The position numbers and the translations under genes were made by a program. A stretch of 64,000 nucleotides of DNA from Acetobacteraceae bacterium (GTDB taxonomy: Bacteria > Pseudomonadota > Alphaproteobacteria > Acetobacterales > Acetobacteraceae), in assembly GCA_024280945.1 (NCBI GenBank), contig JAMXLO010000088.1:62001-126000 (forward strand). Direction: 5' to 3'. Within the stretch, counting starts at the first letter, position 1. Each line of letters begins with the position of its first letter. The notes under the pieces were generated by a model. The model searched no databases, had not been told where the DNA came from, and saw only the letters and a program-made list of their open reading frames with translations. Shown piece by piece: positions 7,825 through 16,866 of this stretch.

Positions 7825-8807
7825 GCAATCCCTGCACGCAGCAGGTCGTGGATATGAAGGATCCCCTGGGGCCGGCCACTGGCGTCCACCACGAACAACG
7901 CGGTGATCGGCCGGTCTGCGGCATTCATGGCGCGCAGCGCCTCGCCGGCGAGGGCGTCGGCTGCGATTGTGCGAGGCATCCTGGTCATGACTTCGCTGAC
8001 CGGGCGGGACAGCAGGTCCGGACCCATGGCGCGGCGCAGGTCGCCGTCGGTGACGATGCCGATCAACTGTCCGGCGCAGTCAATCACGCCAAGACAGCCG
8101 AACCGCTTCTCGGTCATCACCAGCAGCGCACGATCCATCGACGTCTCGGGTGGCGCTAGCGGCACGGCCTCCCCTTCGTGCATGAGGTCGCGCACGCGCC
8201 GCAGCCGCGCACCAAGCCGGCCTCCAGGATGGATCTGGTGAAACTCGGCCGCGGTAAAGCCGCGGCGGGTCAGCAATGCAACCGCCAGCGCATCGCCAAG
8301 TGCCATCTGCATCGTGGTCGAGGTGGTCGGTGCAAGCCCCATCGGGCAGGCTTCCGTGGCGTTGGGCAGCATCAGCGCGACATCGGCCGACCTGGCGAGG
8401 GTCGAGCCGGGACGGGCAGTGATCGCGACCAGCGGCAGCGCGAAGCGCCGGGAGTGAGTGACCAGATCGGCCAGTTCGGCCGTCTCCCCCGAATTGGACA
8501 GGGCCAGCACCGCGTCGCCAGGCACGATCATTCCCAGGTCGCCGTGTGACGCCTCTGCAGGGTGAACGAACAAGGCGGGCGTGCCAGTGGAGGCCAGCGT
8601 GGCAGCAACCTTGCGCGCCACCAGACCCGACTTGCCCATTCCGGAGACCACCACCCGTCCAGTTGTGCCGGCCAACAGGCCCACCGCCCTGGCGAAGGAC
8701 GCATTGAGGCTGGCGGCCAGGGCGCGCAGACCTGCTGCCTCGGTATGCAGGACGGACAGGGCAACCTCCAGGTCGCCCGGATTCTCCACGGCAACGACGC
8801 CACTCAT
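7821..8807 (-). CDS. kdsD: arabinose-5-phosphate isomerase (KpsF/GutQ family)
   Basis: Converts ribulose-5-phosphate to arabinose-5-phosphate, the first step to the KDO sugar of lipopolysaccharide. The 328-residue protein has an N-terminal SIS domain (VVSGMGKSGLVARKVAATLASTG, HPAEASHGDLGM) and two C-terminal CBS motifs (MHEGEAVPLAPPETSMDRAL and MTRMPRTIAADALAGEALRAM). The family's GxGKSG and EASHGDLG sequences are both intact. The ATG at 8807 fits the family. An in-frame TTG at 8867 would add 20 unrelated residues. It heads the lptC-lptA-lptB-rpoN-hpf run, linking KDO synthesis with lipopolysaccharide export. Confidence 0.93.
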   Translation of the reverse strand: MSGVVAVENPGDLEVALSVLHTEAAGLRALAASLNASFARAVGLLAGTTGRVVVSGMGKSGLVARKVAATLASTGTPALFVHPAEASHGDLGMIVPGDAVLALSNSGETAELADLVTHSRRFALPLVAITARPGSTLARSADVALMLPNATEACPMGLAPTTSTTMQMALGDALAVALLTRRGFTAAEFHQIHPGGRLGARLRRVRDLMHEGEAVPLAPPETSMDRALLVMTEKRFGCLGVIDCAGQLIGIVTDGDLRRAMGPDLLSRPVSEVMTRMPRTIAADALAGEALRAMNAADRPITALFVVDASGRPQGILHIHDLLRAGIA

Positions 8808-8899
8808 GGGGCTGTTTTGACCGCGGTGAAGCGGGGGGTCAACCACAATGGCGCAAGGTCCGGACAAGAATCATGCCAGCATTGCCAAATGTGGCTGCG

Positions 8900-9553
8900 T
8901 CAGTGCGCAAATATGTCGGGCTGCTCATAACCCAGCAGGTCCAATTGCGCGCGAGCGCCCAGAAAGCCGAAACAGGCCTCGGCCAGTTGCAGGCGACCCT
9001 CGCGGATCAGCAGCCCCTCCAATCTGGTCCACAATGCGTGCAAATGCAGCACGTCCGAGGCCGCGTAGGCGAGTTGCTCCGGCGTCAGATCGACCGCCCC
9101 CCAATCCGATGTCTGTTGCTGTTTCGATAGGTCGATGTTCAGCAACTCCTTGCAAAGATCCTTGAGTCCGTGCCGGTCGGTGAACGTGCGGGTGAGCCGG
9201 GCAGCAATCTTGGTGCAACGGACCGGCACAGCGGAAACGCCGAGGTAACGCTGCAAAATGGCCACGTCGAAGCGCGCGAAATGCATCAGCTTGGTGGCGT
9301 TGGGGTCCCCGAGCAGGCTGCGCAGGTTGGGGCAATCGTAGCCATGGCCACCCAGCGTCTCCGGGACGAGTTGGACCAGATGGGCATGACCATCACCGGA
9401 AGACAACTGCACCAGACACAAACGGTCACGGTATGGGTTCAATCCCATCGTCTCGGTATCCACCGCAATGACGGGTCCCAGGGATAGGCCTTCCGGCAGG
9501 TCGTGGCGATGCAGATGAATTGTGCCGCCTGGCATGAACTGTGTGCTGCTCAT
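8900..9553 (-). CDS. rnd: ribonuclease D-like 3'-5' exonuclease
   Basis: DEDDy exoribonuclease implicated in trimming tRNA 3' ends. The 217 residues hold ExoI (VIAVDTETMGLNPYRDRLCLVQ), ExoII (KLMHFARFDVAILQRYLG) and ExoIII (LTPEQLAYAASDVLHLHAL with the Y and D). There is no HRDC domain, so this is the short alphaproteobacterial form, about half the E. coli size. The ATG at 9553 lies five bases after the CCA end of a tRNA-Leu gene on the same strand. A second in-frame ATG at 9535 is possible. No Shine-Dalgarno can be found before either, because the upstream bases are the tRNA itself. Confidence 0.9.
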   Translation of the reverse strand: MSSTQFMPGGTIHLHRHDLPEGLSLGPVIAVDTETMGLNPYRDRLCLVQLSSGDGHAHLVQLVPETLGGHGYDCPNLRSLLGDPNATKLMHFARFDVAILQRYLGVSAVPVRCTKIAARLTRTFTDRHGLKDLCKELLNIDLSKQQQTSDWGAVDLTPEQLAYAASDVLHLHALWTRLEGLLIREGRLQLAEACFGFLGARAQLDLLGYEQPDIFAH

Positions 9554-9558
9554 TGCAT

Positions 9559-9645
9559 TGGTGCCCAGGAGAAGACTCGAACTTCCACGACCTTGCGGCC
9601 ACAGGTACCTGAAACCTGCGCGTCTACCAATTCCGCCACCTGGGC
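9559..9645 (-). tRNA. tRNA-Leu (anticodon CAG)
   Basis: The minus strand reads a class II tRNA of 87 bases. It has an acceptor stem GCCCAGG/CCTGGGC, D arm GGCGGAATTGGTAGACGC, anticodon stem CAGGT/ACCTG with loop TTCAGGT (anticodon CAG, template 9609-9611), a long variable arm and T arm GAAGTTCGAGTCTTC. The CCA end is encoded (9559-9561). The long variable arm and anticodon agree on leucine, codon CUG, a major codon in GC-rich genomes. It is followed almost directly by rnd. Confidence 0.97.
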
Positions 9646-9745
9646 AACCTGTGATCCCGCGACGATTGCGGGCGTAGCGGTAGGGCGCGGGGTGTAGCCC
9701 CGGGGCGCAAGTGCGTCAACGGGAGCGCGTGGCGTCCCCGCCCGT

Positions 9746-11011
9746 TCAACTCGTGGCCTTCGCTGCCGTGCCGTCAGGCTCGGCCATGACTTCGCTCACC
9801 TTGGCGGCGAGAGCGGCGAGGCTGAACGGCTTGGCGATGAAGTGGACGCTCTGATCAAGGTCGCGGTTGTTCTGCGGATATCCGGTGGTGAACAGCACAC
9901 GAAGACCGGGCTGCGCACTGCGTGCCGCATCGGCCAGTGCTCGGCCGCTGACGCCGCCCGGTAACCCTATATCGGTGAACAGCAGATCGATGCCGCCGCG
10001 ATCGACGATCAGCCTGACACCGTCCATGGCGTCGCCAGCCTCCAACACCTGGTAGCCCATCTCGCGCAACATCTCGGCGGAGGAGCGCCGTACCTCCTCA
10101 TCGTCCTCTACCAACAGGATCGTCTCGCCGGGCCCATCCCGGCGAGGATGCGCGATGGGCTGTGTGATCGGATGTTCGGCCGCTTCGCCGCCGAGACGCG
10201 GAAGATAAACGTCCACCCGGATCGCGTGACCGGGACTGCTGTCGACCGCCAAAACCCCTCCCGATTGCCTGACGAAACCTCGCAGCATCGAAAGTCCCTC
10301 GCGAGTTCGCTCGCTGCTATCGCTGTCGGCTGCCGTGCCTCCGGTGACGGCGAGCAGCACGTAGTCGCCTGGCCGGATTTTCGCGTGCGGTGCCATGGTC
10401 TTCTCGTCCACGCAGACATTCGCAGTCGCTATCGTCAGGCTGCCGCCGTTCGGCATGGCATCACGCGCATTAAGCGCCAGATTGACCAGCACATTTTCAA
10501 GTTGATTGGCATCGACGCGTGTCTGCCACAGCCCGGGAGCAAGTTCCGTCTGCACAGCAATGTGCTCACCGAGCGTGCGACGAAGCATGTCGGTTGTATC
10601 GACAACCAGTCGTCCGACATCGAGTGGTTCGGGGTCCAGGGGTTGATGGCGCGAGAAGGCGAGCAGCCTGTGCGTGAGCGCCGCGGCGCGCTGGACTCCC
10701 GCCATCGCAGCCTCGGTGAAGCGCAGCAGTGATCGGCTATCTGCAGGCAGCCGACGCTGCAGCAACTCGATGTTGCTGCTGATGACGGTGAGGTGGTTGT
10801 TGAAATCGTGCGCTATGCCGCGCATGAGGCGTCCAATCGCCTCCAGCTGCTGCGCCCTGCGCAGTGCTTCCTCCGCTGTCTCACGCCGCTGCCTTTCATC
10901 GCGCAGCTGTGCCAGGGCTTCGCGTTGTTGTCGCCAATGCCGCCAGGCCAGTAGGCCAAGCCCCAGCAAGAGGAGTGCCGCGATAACACCGAGCAGTAGG
11001 TCCACAGCCAT
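9746..11011 (-). CDS. hybrid histidine kinase with receiver domain, ATP-lid motifs missing
   Basis: Membrane-anchored hybrid kinase of 421 residues. There is one N-terminal membrane segment (about 4-22), a short coiled coil, a HisKA motif with His68 (GIAHDFNNHLTVI), a catalytic-like domain with N-box Asn181 (NLALNARDAM), and a C-terminal receiver with acidic ILLVEDDEE, phosphoacceptor Asp347 (DLLFTDIGLP) and the conserved Lys in FIAKPF. The G1 (DxGxG) and G2 (GxGLGL) boxes expected near 223-241 are replaced by VTGGTAADSDSSERTREGLS, which is also shorter than normal. ATP binding may be impaired. The ATG at 11011 was preferred over an unlike extension to 11224. The signal sensed is unknown. Confidence 0.85.
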   Translation of the reverse strand: MAVDLLLGVIAALLLLGLGLLAWRHWRQQREALAQLRDERQRRETAEEALRRAQQLEAIGRLMRGIAHDFNNHLTVISSNIELLQRRLPADSRSLLRFTEAAMAGVQRAAALTHRLLAFSRHQPLDPEPLDVGRLVVDTTDMLRRTLGEHIAVQTELAPGLWQTRVDANQLENVLVNLALNARDAMPNGGSLTIATANVCVDEKTMAPHAKIRPGDYVLLAVTGGTAADSDSSERTREGLSMLRGFVRQSGGVLAVDSSPGHAIRVDVYLPRLGGEAAEHPITQPIAHPRRDGPGETILLVEDDEEVRRSSAEMLREMGYQVLEAGDAMDGVRLIVDRGGIDLLFTDIGLPGGVSGRALADAARSAQPGLRVLFTTGYPQNNRDLDQSVHFIAKPFSLAALAAKVSEVMAEPDGTAAKATS

Positions 11012-11155
11012 CAGTCTGCGCCATATAGCCGTGCGCCCATGCCTGATTTGGTCCCCCTGATATGCGCAGTCAGCCAGTACCGTGTCATAGTACCCGGACC
11101 GTCGCCAGATCCTTGTGCGCGGCGCGGCTCGATCTGGATGCAGGAAGAGCGACCG

Positions 11156-12088
11156 ATGGCATATGTCAGACCGATCCTGGTGATCGGCAGCCTGAACATG
11201 GACCTGGTGGCACGCTGCGATCATCTGCCGCGGCCGGGTCAGACGGTGTTCGGCTCAGATTTCTTCACCGCCCCTGGTGGCAAGGGGGCAAACCAGGCAG
11301 TCGCGGCCGCGCGATTGGGGGCTTCGGTGACGATGGCCGGCTGCGTTGGCGACGATCAGTTCGGGCGCGGCTTGCTGAATGGATTGCAGGCCGATGGGGT
11401 CGCGTGCGAGACGGTACAACAGGTGACGCGGCCCACCGGCACCGCGTTGATCACAGTCGACGATCAGGGCGCCAATACGATCGTCGTGATCTCGGGCGCC
11501 AACATGGCGTGTGACACGGCGCTGGTGGACCGAGCACTCGCGTCGCTCGACCGACCGGGAATCCTGCTGTTGCAACACGAAATCCCGGAAGCGACGAATG
11601 CGCATGCGATCCGCGCAGCCAGGGCAGCGGGTTGCTTCGTCGTGCTGAATCCCGCACCTGCCCGTGCTGTTGCACCAGAGTTGCTGCCATTGATCGACGT
11701 TATCGCGCCGAACGAAACCGAGGTGGCGGCGCTGACCGGTTGTGGCGATCCGCGGGAGGCAGCGCAGCGTCTGCTGGCGCGCGGTCCGCGGGCGGTGTTG
11801 GTGACCTTGGGTGGTGACGGCGCATTGTATTGCAGCCGTGACGAGGTATGGCGCTGTCCTGCGGTGGCGGTGCAAGCGGTTGATACCACGGCGGCCGGCG
11901 ATGCTTATATTGGAGCACTGGCTGTCGCGCAGGCTGAGGAGCGAAGCATTCCGGAGAGCCTCGGCTTCGCTGCGGCAGCGGCAGGACTGGCCGTCACGCG
12001 GCTGGGGGCACAGCCGTCACTTGGCACGCGACAAGAGGTGGACGAATTCATCGCGCTCTACGGCGCATTGCGAGCGGTCGCCGTCTGA
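11156..12088 (+). CDS. rbsK: ribokinase (PfkB family)
   Basis: Phosphorylates ribose to ribose-5-phosphate in the cytoplasm. The 310 residues carry PfkB signature 1 (GGKGANQAVAAARLG, after IGSLNMDLVARCDHLPRPGQT) and signature 2 with the anion hole and catalytic Asp (DTTAAGDAYIGAL). The NMDL and GGKGANQA wording favours ribokinase over other PfkB sugar kinases. The ATG at 11156 follows AGGAAGAG at good spacing. Longer in-frame starts (11138, 11039) lack support. No ribose transporter is adjacent, so the sugar source is uncertain. Its last 31 bases overlap the convergent cytochrome gene. Confidence 0.9.
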   Translation: MAYVRPILVIGSLNMDLVARCDHLPRPGQTVFGSDFFTAPGGKGANQAVAAARLGASVTMAGCVGDDQFGRGLLNGLQADGVACETVQQVTRPTGTALITVDDQGANTIVVISGANMACDTALVDRALASLDRPGILLLQHEIPEATNAHAIRAARAAGCFVVLNPAPARAVAPELLPLIDVIAPNETEVAALTGCGDPREAAQRLLARGPRAVLVTLGGDGALYCSRDEVWRCPAVAVQAVDTTAAGDAYIGALAVAQAEERSIPESLGFAAAAAGLAVTRLGAQPSLGTRQEVDEFIALYGALRAVAV

Positions 12089-12549
12089 TCAACATCTGGC
12101 GCTTTTACCTCAGGCGTCGGCAGGGGCGCGGGATCGTGTGACAACGTGCGTAGATACGCGATGATGTCGAGGCGGAGCTTTTCGTTCTTGATTCCCGGGA
12201 ATGCCATGCGCGTGCCCGGTGCGTATGCATCTGGCTTGGTGAGCCAGGCAAACAGCTCATCGTATGTCCAAAGGCCTTGTTTCGCCTTCAGCGCGGCCGA
12301 GTAATTGAATCCGGCCATGTGGGCGTGCGGGCCACCGACAACACCATAGAGGTTGGGGCCGATGATTGCCTTGCCGCCGTCATTCAGCGAATGACACTGG
12401 GCGCAAACCTTCTTCGCATAGGCTTCGCCGGCGGCGGGATCTGCAGTCGCGAGTAAAGGCGCAATCGGCGGCGTGATTGCAACAGTCTGGGCCAGAGCAT
12501 GACTGCCCAGCGTCGCAGCCATCGCGAGGCCAAGAACCACTCGCCGCAT
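12058..12549 (-). CDS. class I cytochrome c, periplasmic
   Basis: Soluble electron carrier of 163 residues. A signal peptide (MRRVVLGLAMAATLGSHALA) is followed by the heme-binding motif CAQCH and the axial Met region GTRMAFPGI. Between them lies the GPNLYGVVG segment typical of the mitochondrial-like c550/c552 family. The C-terminal tail is Pro-rich. The start was chosen at the ATG at 12549, where the signal peptide begins. The longer frame to 12615 would overlap the upstream gene. The 3' end overlaps rbsK on the other strand by 31 bases. Confidence 0.9.
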   Translation of the reverse strand: MRRVVLGLAMAATLGSHALAQTVAITPPIAPLLATADPAAGEAYAKKVCAQCHSLNDGGKAIIGPNLYGVVGGPHAHMAGFNYSAALKAKQGLWTYDELFAWLTKPDAYAPGTRMAFPGIKNEKLRLDIIAYLRTLSHDPAPLPTPEVKAPDVDQTATARNAP

Positions 12550-12595
12550 AGTGTCGTCTCCATGTCGCGGCAAGTGAACCAGCGATGGTGCTGAT

Positions 12596-13249
12596 TTATT
12601 CCGGGCCTCGTCCACCGGACAGCGTCAGCTTGAGGTAGGCCAACCCCGCCATCAACGCATCGTTGAGAGCGTCGTGCGCCGGCAGCATCGGCAGGTCGAG
12701 GTCGGCGAGGATGTGAGCGAAGCTCAGATCGATCGTGCCGGTATAGAGCGCGTCGCGGGACGAGCGATCGCGCATGACGCGGTCGTAATAGAGCCCCGAG
12801 ACCTCGATCGCGCGGTTTGGCAGGCCCACGCCGAGCCAAGGCCGCATCACCCGATTGACCATGGCGATGTCGAATTCCAGGTAGTAGCCGACGAGAGGCC
12901 GCGTGCCGATGAAATGGAGGAATTGGCTTACGGCCTCGCGAGCAGGCAGACCGCCCGCGACATCCATAGGACGCAATCCGTGTACCGCAACGGCTGCATG
13001 CTCGATCGCGCGGGACGGACGCACCACCAACTCAAGGTGATGGCTCAACAGCAGGCGGTTGCCACTGATCCGGATGGCAGCGAGGCTGATGATGTCGCTG
13101 CGCTTGCGGTCGAGGCCAGTCGTTTCCGTGTCGAACACGACCACCTCGGTCGGATGTTCCTGCTCGAAGAGAAACCCGTAGTCAGGGTCGCGCAGGCGGC
13201 TTCGCGCCCAGAGGCGGCGATCGAACGAGCGACGCAGGAACTCAAGCAA
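12596..13249 (-). CDS. DnaQ-like DEDDh 3'-5' exonuclease
   Basis: Exonuclease of the DNA polymerase III epsilon superfamily, 217 residues. ExoI is VVVFDTETTGLDRKRSDIISLAA, with the catalytic DxE. ExoII is around PLVGYYLEFDIAMVN. ExoIII is LPAHDALNDALMAGLAYLKL, with the HxxxxxD pattern. The N-terminal 30 residues are basic. The likely start is a TTG at 13249 preceded by GGGGGATGGAAG. The nearest upstream ATG is out of frame. It lies 15 bases after a DUF294/CBS protein gene and close to actP. Similar exonucleases sit beside acetate permease genes in other proteobacteria, but their role there is unknown to me. Confidence 0.85.
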   Translation of the reverse strand: MLEFLRRSFDRRLWARSRLRDPDYGFLFEQEHPTEVVVFDTETTGLDRKRSDIISLAAIRISGNRLLLSHHLELVVRPSRAIEHAAVAVHGLRPMDVAGGLPAREAVSQFLHFIGTRPLVGYYLEFDIAMVNRVMRPWLGVGLPNRAIEVSGLYYDRVMRDRSSRDALYTGTIDLSFAHILADLDLPMLPAHDALNDALMAGLAYLKLTLSGGRGPE

Positions 13250-13264
13250 CTTCCATCCCCCAGC

Positions 13265-15088
13265 CTAGAAGGCGTCGAGGTGGAAATGGTAGCTGACACG
13301 CTCCTTGAAGCGTTTGGCGATGAGCAGACTGTCGCGCAGCCCGTCGTGCTGGAGGCGCGAGAGGTCGCGGGCGCGTACCAGGTTGTCGCCAGCCGCGTCT
13401 GCACCGCCGCGGTCCTTGTGAAGGCGTACCCTGAGCCTGATCTCCATCAGATACTGGAGGGCCTCCGCGAGATCCTCGGCGAAACCGCGCTCCAGCGCCC
13501 CGACGCTTACGAGCGCGTCGATCCGGGCGAAGCTGTTGACCTCTTCTAAGCGGCGTTCGAGGGCGAGTGCCCGCACGCCGTGCACAATTGGGAAGATGCC
13601 CCCCTTCTTCACGTCGATCTCGCCCGCGTGCTCGCCATGACCGAGCAGGATCTGATGAAAGAACCCGATCGGCGTATCGAACTGCAGGACCGGCCGGGCG
13701 AAGTGCGACAAGAAGCCGCCGGCATTGCCGATTCGCTCGAACAGATGCCGCCGCAGGCGCTCCAGCACCAGCGGGTCGCCGGCCGCGACCGCGGCGTCGG
13801 TGAGTGCCGCCAACTTGAGAAAGCCTTCGCCGTCCGGATGCATCAGCCATTTGTCGATGTCGGCGCGAAAGGCTGCCTCGCGCTTTGCCCACTGCGGGTT
13901 GGAGACCATCATATTGCCGGGGCAGCGCGGATAGCCGTAGGTGATGAGTGTCTCGGTGAAGCGGGCGCAAACATCTCGCAACTGCGCGTCATCGATGTAA
14001 GCGCCGTCGGCCACGATCAGTGCGTTGTCCTGATCGGTGCGGGCCAATTGCTCGCCGCGGCCCTCGGAGCCCATAACGACGAGACAGGCGCCTGCCAGAA
14101 GTGCGGGGGGCGCGAGAAAGCCGAACAGCCGCCTGAGAATGCTGCGGTTGAGGTCGCTCACCATCTCAGCGATTGCCCGGACCTTCATGCCGGTTTCGTG
14201 CAGCGCCTCGAGCAGGGGGCCCATCGCGTGGGCCGCACGGCCGAGGTCGTCAACACTCGCGGCCCGCTCGATCTCCGCCATGACGAGGTAGGACCGGCTC
14301 GACATGTAGCCCACGAGGTCGATGAGCTCGAGCACGCCGATGATTGCCCCGTCCCGCCGCACCGGCAGGTGGCGCACGCCATGCTGTGTCATCAGCAACT
14401 GGGCGCGGAACAGGAGTGCGTCATGCTCGACGGTCATGGCCGGGAACGACGCGACCTGCTCGACCGGCGTGTCGAGCGGCAGCCCACGGACGAAGACGGC
14501 CTTGGCCAGGTCGGCGTCGGTGACGATGCCCTGCGTGCCATCTGCACGGCAGACCAGGAGGCTGGTCGCCTTGTCGTCGTGCATCTGCACCGCAGCCTGC
14601 TGCATGGGAGTGGCGGCAGGGGCGACGATCAGTGGATGAAGAAATACCTCCTCGACCTTCGCCATCATCAACGGCGCCATCCCACGCGTCGCGTCGCGCA
14701 CCGCTCGGGCGGCGAGACGCTCGCCGAGCCGCTGCGTGAAATAGCTTTCGAAAGTCGGGTTGGCGCGGCCGAGATCGAGCAGCAGTCGGCGGGGCAGGAG
14801 CTGGGCGATGGTCTCCTGCCGAACCTCGGCGGTCACCGGGGTCGGTGCGGCGAGTGCGTCGGCACCGACCAGGTCACCGGCGCCGCGGGCGGTGATGACT
14901 TCGTCGCTGGCCCTTTCGCTGACCAGCCCCTTTACGATGAAGTAAAGATGAGCTGGCGTCTCGCCTTCACGGAACAGTACCTCGCCCGGCTGAAGGAAGG
15001 CAACATCCGCCGCCGCCGCGAGCTTGCGGCGCTCCTCGTCCGCAAGGCAATCGAAAGGTGGGATGGAGAAATCCAGTGCGACCGACAT
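13265..15088 (-). CDS. signal protein: cyclic-nucleotide-binding, CBS pair, DUF294 nucleotidyltransferase-like
   Basis: Cytoplasmic regulatory protein of 607 residues. The order is a cNMP-binding fold (about 10-125, GEVLFREGETPAHLYFIVKG), two CBS repeats (about 150-270, including VTDADLAKAV and GVRHLPVRRDGAIIGVLELIDLV), a DUF294 putative nucleotidyltransferase (about 300-450, MGSEGRGEQLARTDQDNAL with GSxGR and the TDQDN acidic pair), and a DUF294 C-terminal domain. The fold resembles GlnD-type nucleotidyltransferases, but the target is not known. It follows actP by 89 bases on the same strand and precedes the exonuclease gene, a grouping that suggests control of acetate uptake or use. This is inference from context. 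Confidence 0.88.
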   Translation of the reverse strand: MSVALDFSIPPFDCLADEERRKLAAAADVAFLQPGEVLFREGETPAHLYFIVKGLVSERASDEVITARGAGDLVGADALAAPTPVTAEVRQETIAQLLPRRLLLDLGRANPTFESYFTQRLGERLAARAVRDATRGMAPLMMAKVEEVFLHPLIVAPAATPMQQAAVQMHDDKATSLLVCRADGTQGIVTDADLAKAVFVRGLPLDTPVEQVASFPAMTVEHDALLFRAQLLMTQHGVRHLPVRRDGAIIGVLELIDLVGYMSSRSYLVMAEIERAASVDDLGRAAHAMGPLLEALHETGMKVRAIAEMVSDLNRSILRRLFGFLAPPALLAGACLVVMGSEGRGEQLARTDQDNALIVADGAYIDDAQLRDVCARFTETLITYGYPRCPGNMMVSNPQWAKREAAFRADIDKWLMHPDGEGFLKLAALTDAAVAAGDPLVLERLRRHLFERIGNAGGFLSHFARPVLQFDTPIGFFHQILLGHGEHAGEIDVKKGGIFPIVHGVRALALERRLEEVNSFARIDALVSVGALERGFAEDLAEALQYLMEIRLRVRLHKDRGGADAAGDNLVRARDLSRLQHDGLRDSLLIAKRFKERVSYHFHLDAF

Positions 15089-15177
15089 CGCGCCCCAGCC
15101 CCCTCAGCCATGAGGAGTTGGGAAAGCGCCACGACGGTACAAGACCTGGGCGCCCGATCCGTAGAACTGCTGGTGGG

Positions 15178-16866
15178 TCAGTGGCTCACTGCACCTTCTG
15201 CGCCCAGACCGGTCTGCGAGCGGATGTACTCGTCCTCGAAGGCGAGTCGCTCGCTGTTTGCCGTCGCGGATCTGTCGGCTTTCGAGACCAGCCAGGCGAC
15301 GATGACCGCGGCCGGCAGGGTGATGATGGTCGGCATGTCGAGTGGGAACACTGCCGTTCCCATACCCAGCACTTTCCCCCAGACCGTCGGCCCCAGTGTC
15401 ACCAGAATCACTGACCCGAGTAGGCCGACATAGCCGCCGGCAAGCGCACCACGCGTTGTGAGCCCTCGCCAGAACATCGCCATCACCAGGATAGGGAAGT
15501 TGCTGGAGGCAGCGATCGAGAAGGTGAGCGCGACGATATAAGCGACATTCTGTCTCTCGAAGGCAATGCCGAGCAGGATCGCGACAATGCCCAAGGCGAC
15601 GGTGGCTGCCTTCGATACCTTCACCTCGGTCTGCTCGCTCGCCCGGCCATGCGCCACGACGTTGGCGTAGAGGTCATGCGAAATCGCCGAGGCGCCGGCA
15701 AGCGTCAGGCCCGAGACGACCGCCAGGATGGTTGCGAAGGCGACAGCGGAGATGAAGCCGAGGAAGAGGTCACCACCCAGCGCCTGCGCGAGGTAGACCG
15801 CCGGCATGTTGCCGCCGCCCTTCAGCGCTATGCCCTTGGCAGCGTCCACCAGATAGGTGGGATCACTGGCCACGAAGACGATCGCGCCGAAGCCGATGAT
15901 GAAGGTCAGGATATAGAAGTAGCCAATGAAGCAGGTGCCGTACAGCACCGACTTGCGGGCCGCCTTGGCGTCCGTCACGGTGAAGAACCGCATCAGGATG
16001 TGCGGCAGACCGGCGGTGCCGAACATCAGCGTGAGGCCCAGCGAGATTGCCTCGATCGGGTTGGGCTGGCTGCCGATCGGCGCCATGGACTGCATGATGG
16101 CATTGTGACTTGGGTGGATGCGCACCGCCTCGGCGAACATCGCGCCGGGACTGAAACTGAAGTGGGCCAGCACGAGGAACGCCATCAGGGTCGCGCCGCC
16201 CAGGAGAAGTGCCGCCTTGATGATCTGCACCCAGGTCGTCGCCTTCATGCCGCCGAACGTGACGTAGATGATCATCAGCACGCCGACGATGATGATCGAT
16301 TGCCAGTACTGGATCTGCGGCACCAGGGTGTGCAGCAACTGGCCGGCGCCGACCATCTGGCCGATCAGGTAGAAGATCACCACGACCAAGGTGCTGAGGG
16401 CTGCCATGACGCGCACCGGCTCGCGCTTCAGGCGATAGGCGGCGACGTCGGCGAAGGTGTACTTGCCCAGGTTGCGCAGCCGTTCCGCGATCAGGAACAG
16501 CACGATCGGCCAGCCGACCAGCCAGCCGACCGAGTAGTTGAGACCGTAGAAACCGTTGAAGTAGACGAGTGCCGCGATGCCCAGGAAGGAGGCGGCCGAC
16601 ATGTAGTCCCCGGCTATGGCAAGGCCGTTCTGCAGGGCTGAGATGCCACGTCCGGCTGCGTAGAAGTCGGTGGCGCTCTTGGTGCGCTTGGCCGCCCAGT
16701 AGGTGATGCCGAGGGTGAGCGCGATGAACACCAAGAACATCACGATGGCATGCCAGTTGATCGGCGGCGCAACGGGCGCTGTCTGGGCAAATGCGGTGGT
16801 CGGCAGCAACGAGAGCGATGCGGCTGCGACGCACCGTGACCGGGAGCGGGAAAGAGCGCGCATCAT
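15178..16866 (-). CDS. actP: cation/acetate symporter, SSS family
   Basis: Inner-membrane transporter taking up acetate and related short monocarboxylates with a cation. The 562 residues start with a cleavable-type signal peptide (to [12 protein letters not shown]), followed by about 13 membrane helices. Solute:sodium symporter landmarks are visible: [29 protein letters not shown], the [13 protein letters not shown] segment and [16 protein letters not shown]. The signal peptide, length and DUF485 partner favour ActP over other SSS members. It overlaps the DUF485 gene by four bases (ATGA). A DUF294/CBS regulator gene follows. Confidence 0.93.
   Translation of the reverse strand: MMRALSRSRSRCVAAASLSLLPTTAFAQTAPVAPPINWHAIVMFLVFIALTLGITYWAAKRTKSATDFYAAGRGISALQNGLAIAGDYMSAASFLGIAALVYFNGFYGLNYSVGWLVGWPIVLFLIAERLRNLGKYTFADVAAYRLKREPVRVMAALSTLVVVIFYLIGQMVGAGQLLHTLVPQIQYWQSIIIVGVLMIIYVTFGGMKATTWVQIIKAALLLGGATLMAFLVLAHFSFSPGAMFAEAVRIHPSHNAIMQSMAPIGSQPNPIEAISLGLTLMFGTAGLPHILMRFFTVTDAKAARKSVLYGTCFIGYFYILTFIIGFGAIVFVASDPTYLVDAAKGIALKGGGNMPAVYLAQALGGDLFLGFISAVAFATILAVVSGLTLAGASAISHDLYANVVAHGRASEQTEVKVSKAATVALGIVAILLGIAFERQNVAYIVALTFSIAASSNFPILVMAMFWRGLTTRGALAGGYVGLLGSVILVTLGPTVWGKVLGMGTAVFPLDMPTIITLPAAVIVAWLVSKADRSATANSERLAFEDEYIRSQTGLGAEGAVSH

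Noticed and set aside
13580-15433. Long open frame on the plus strand (617 codons) opposite the DUF294/CBS gene
   Set aside because: It is the antisense of a gene with clear domains, has no recognisable motif or ribosome site, and long antisense frames are expected in GC-rich codon-biased DNA.
15649-16641. Open frame of 330 codons opposite actP
   Set aside because: Asp/His/Glu-rich composition is the mirror of membrane-helix codons; no family features.
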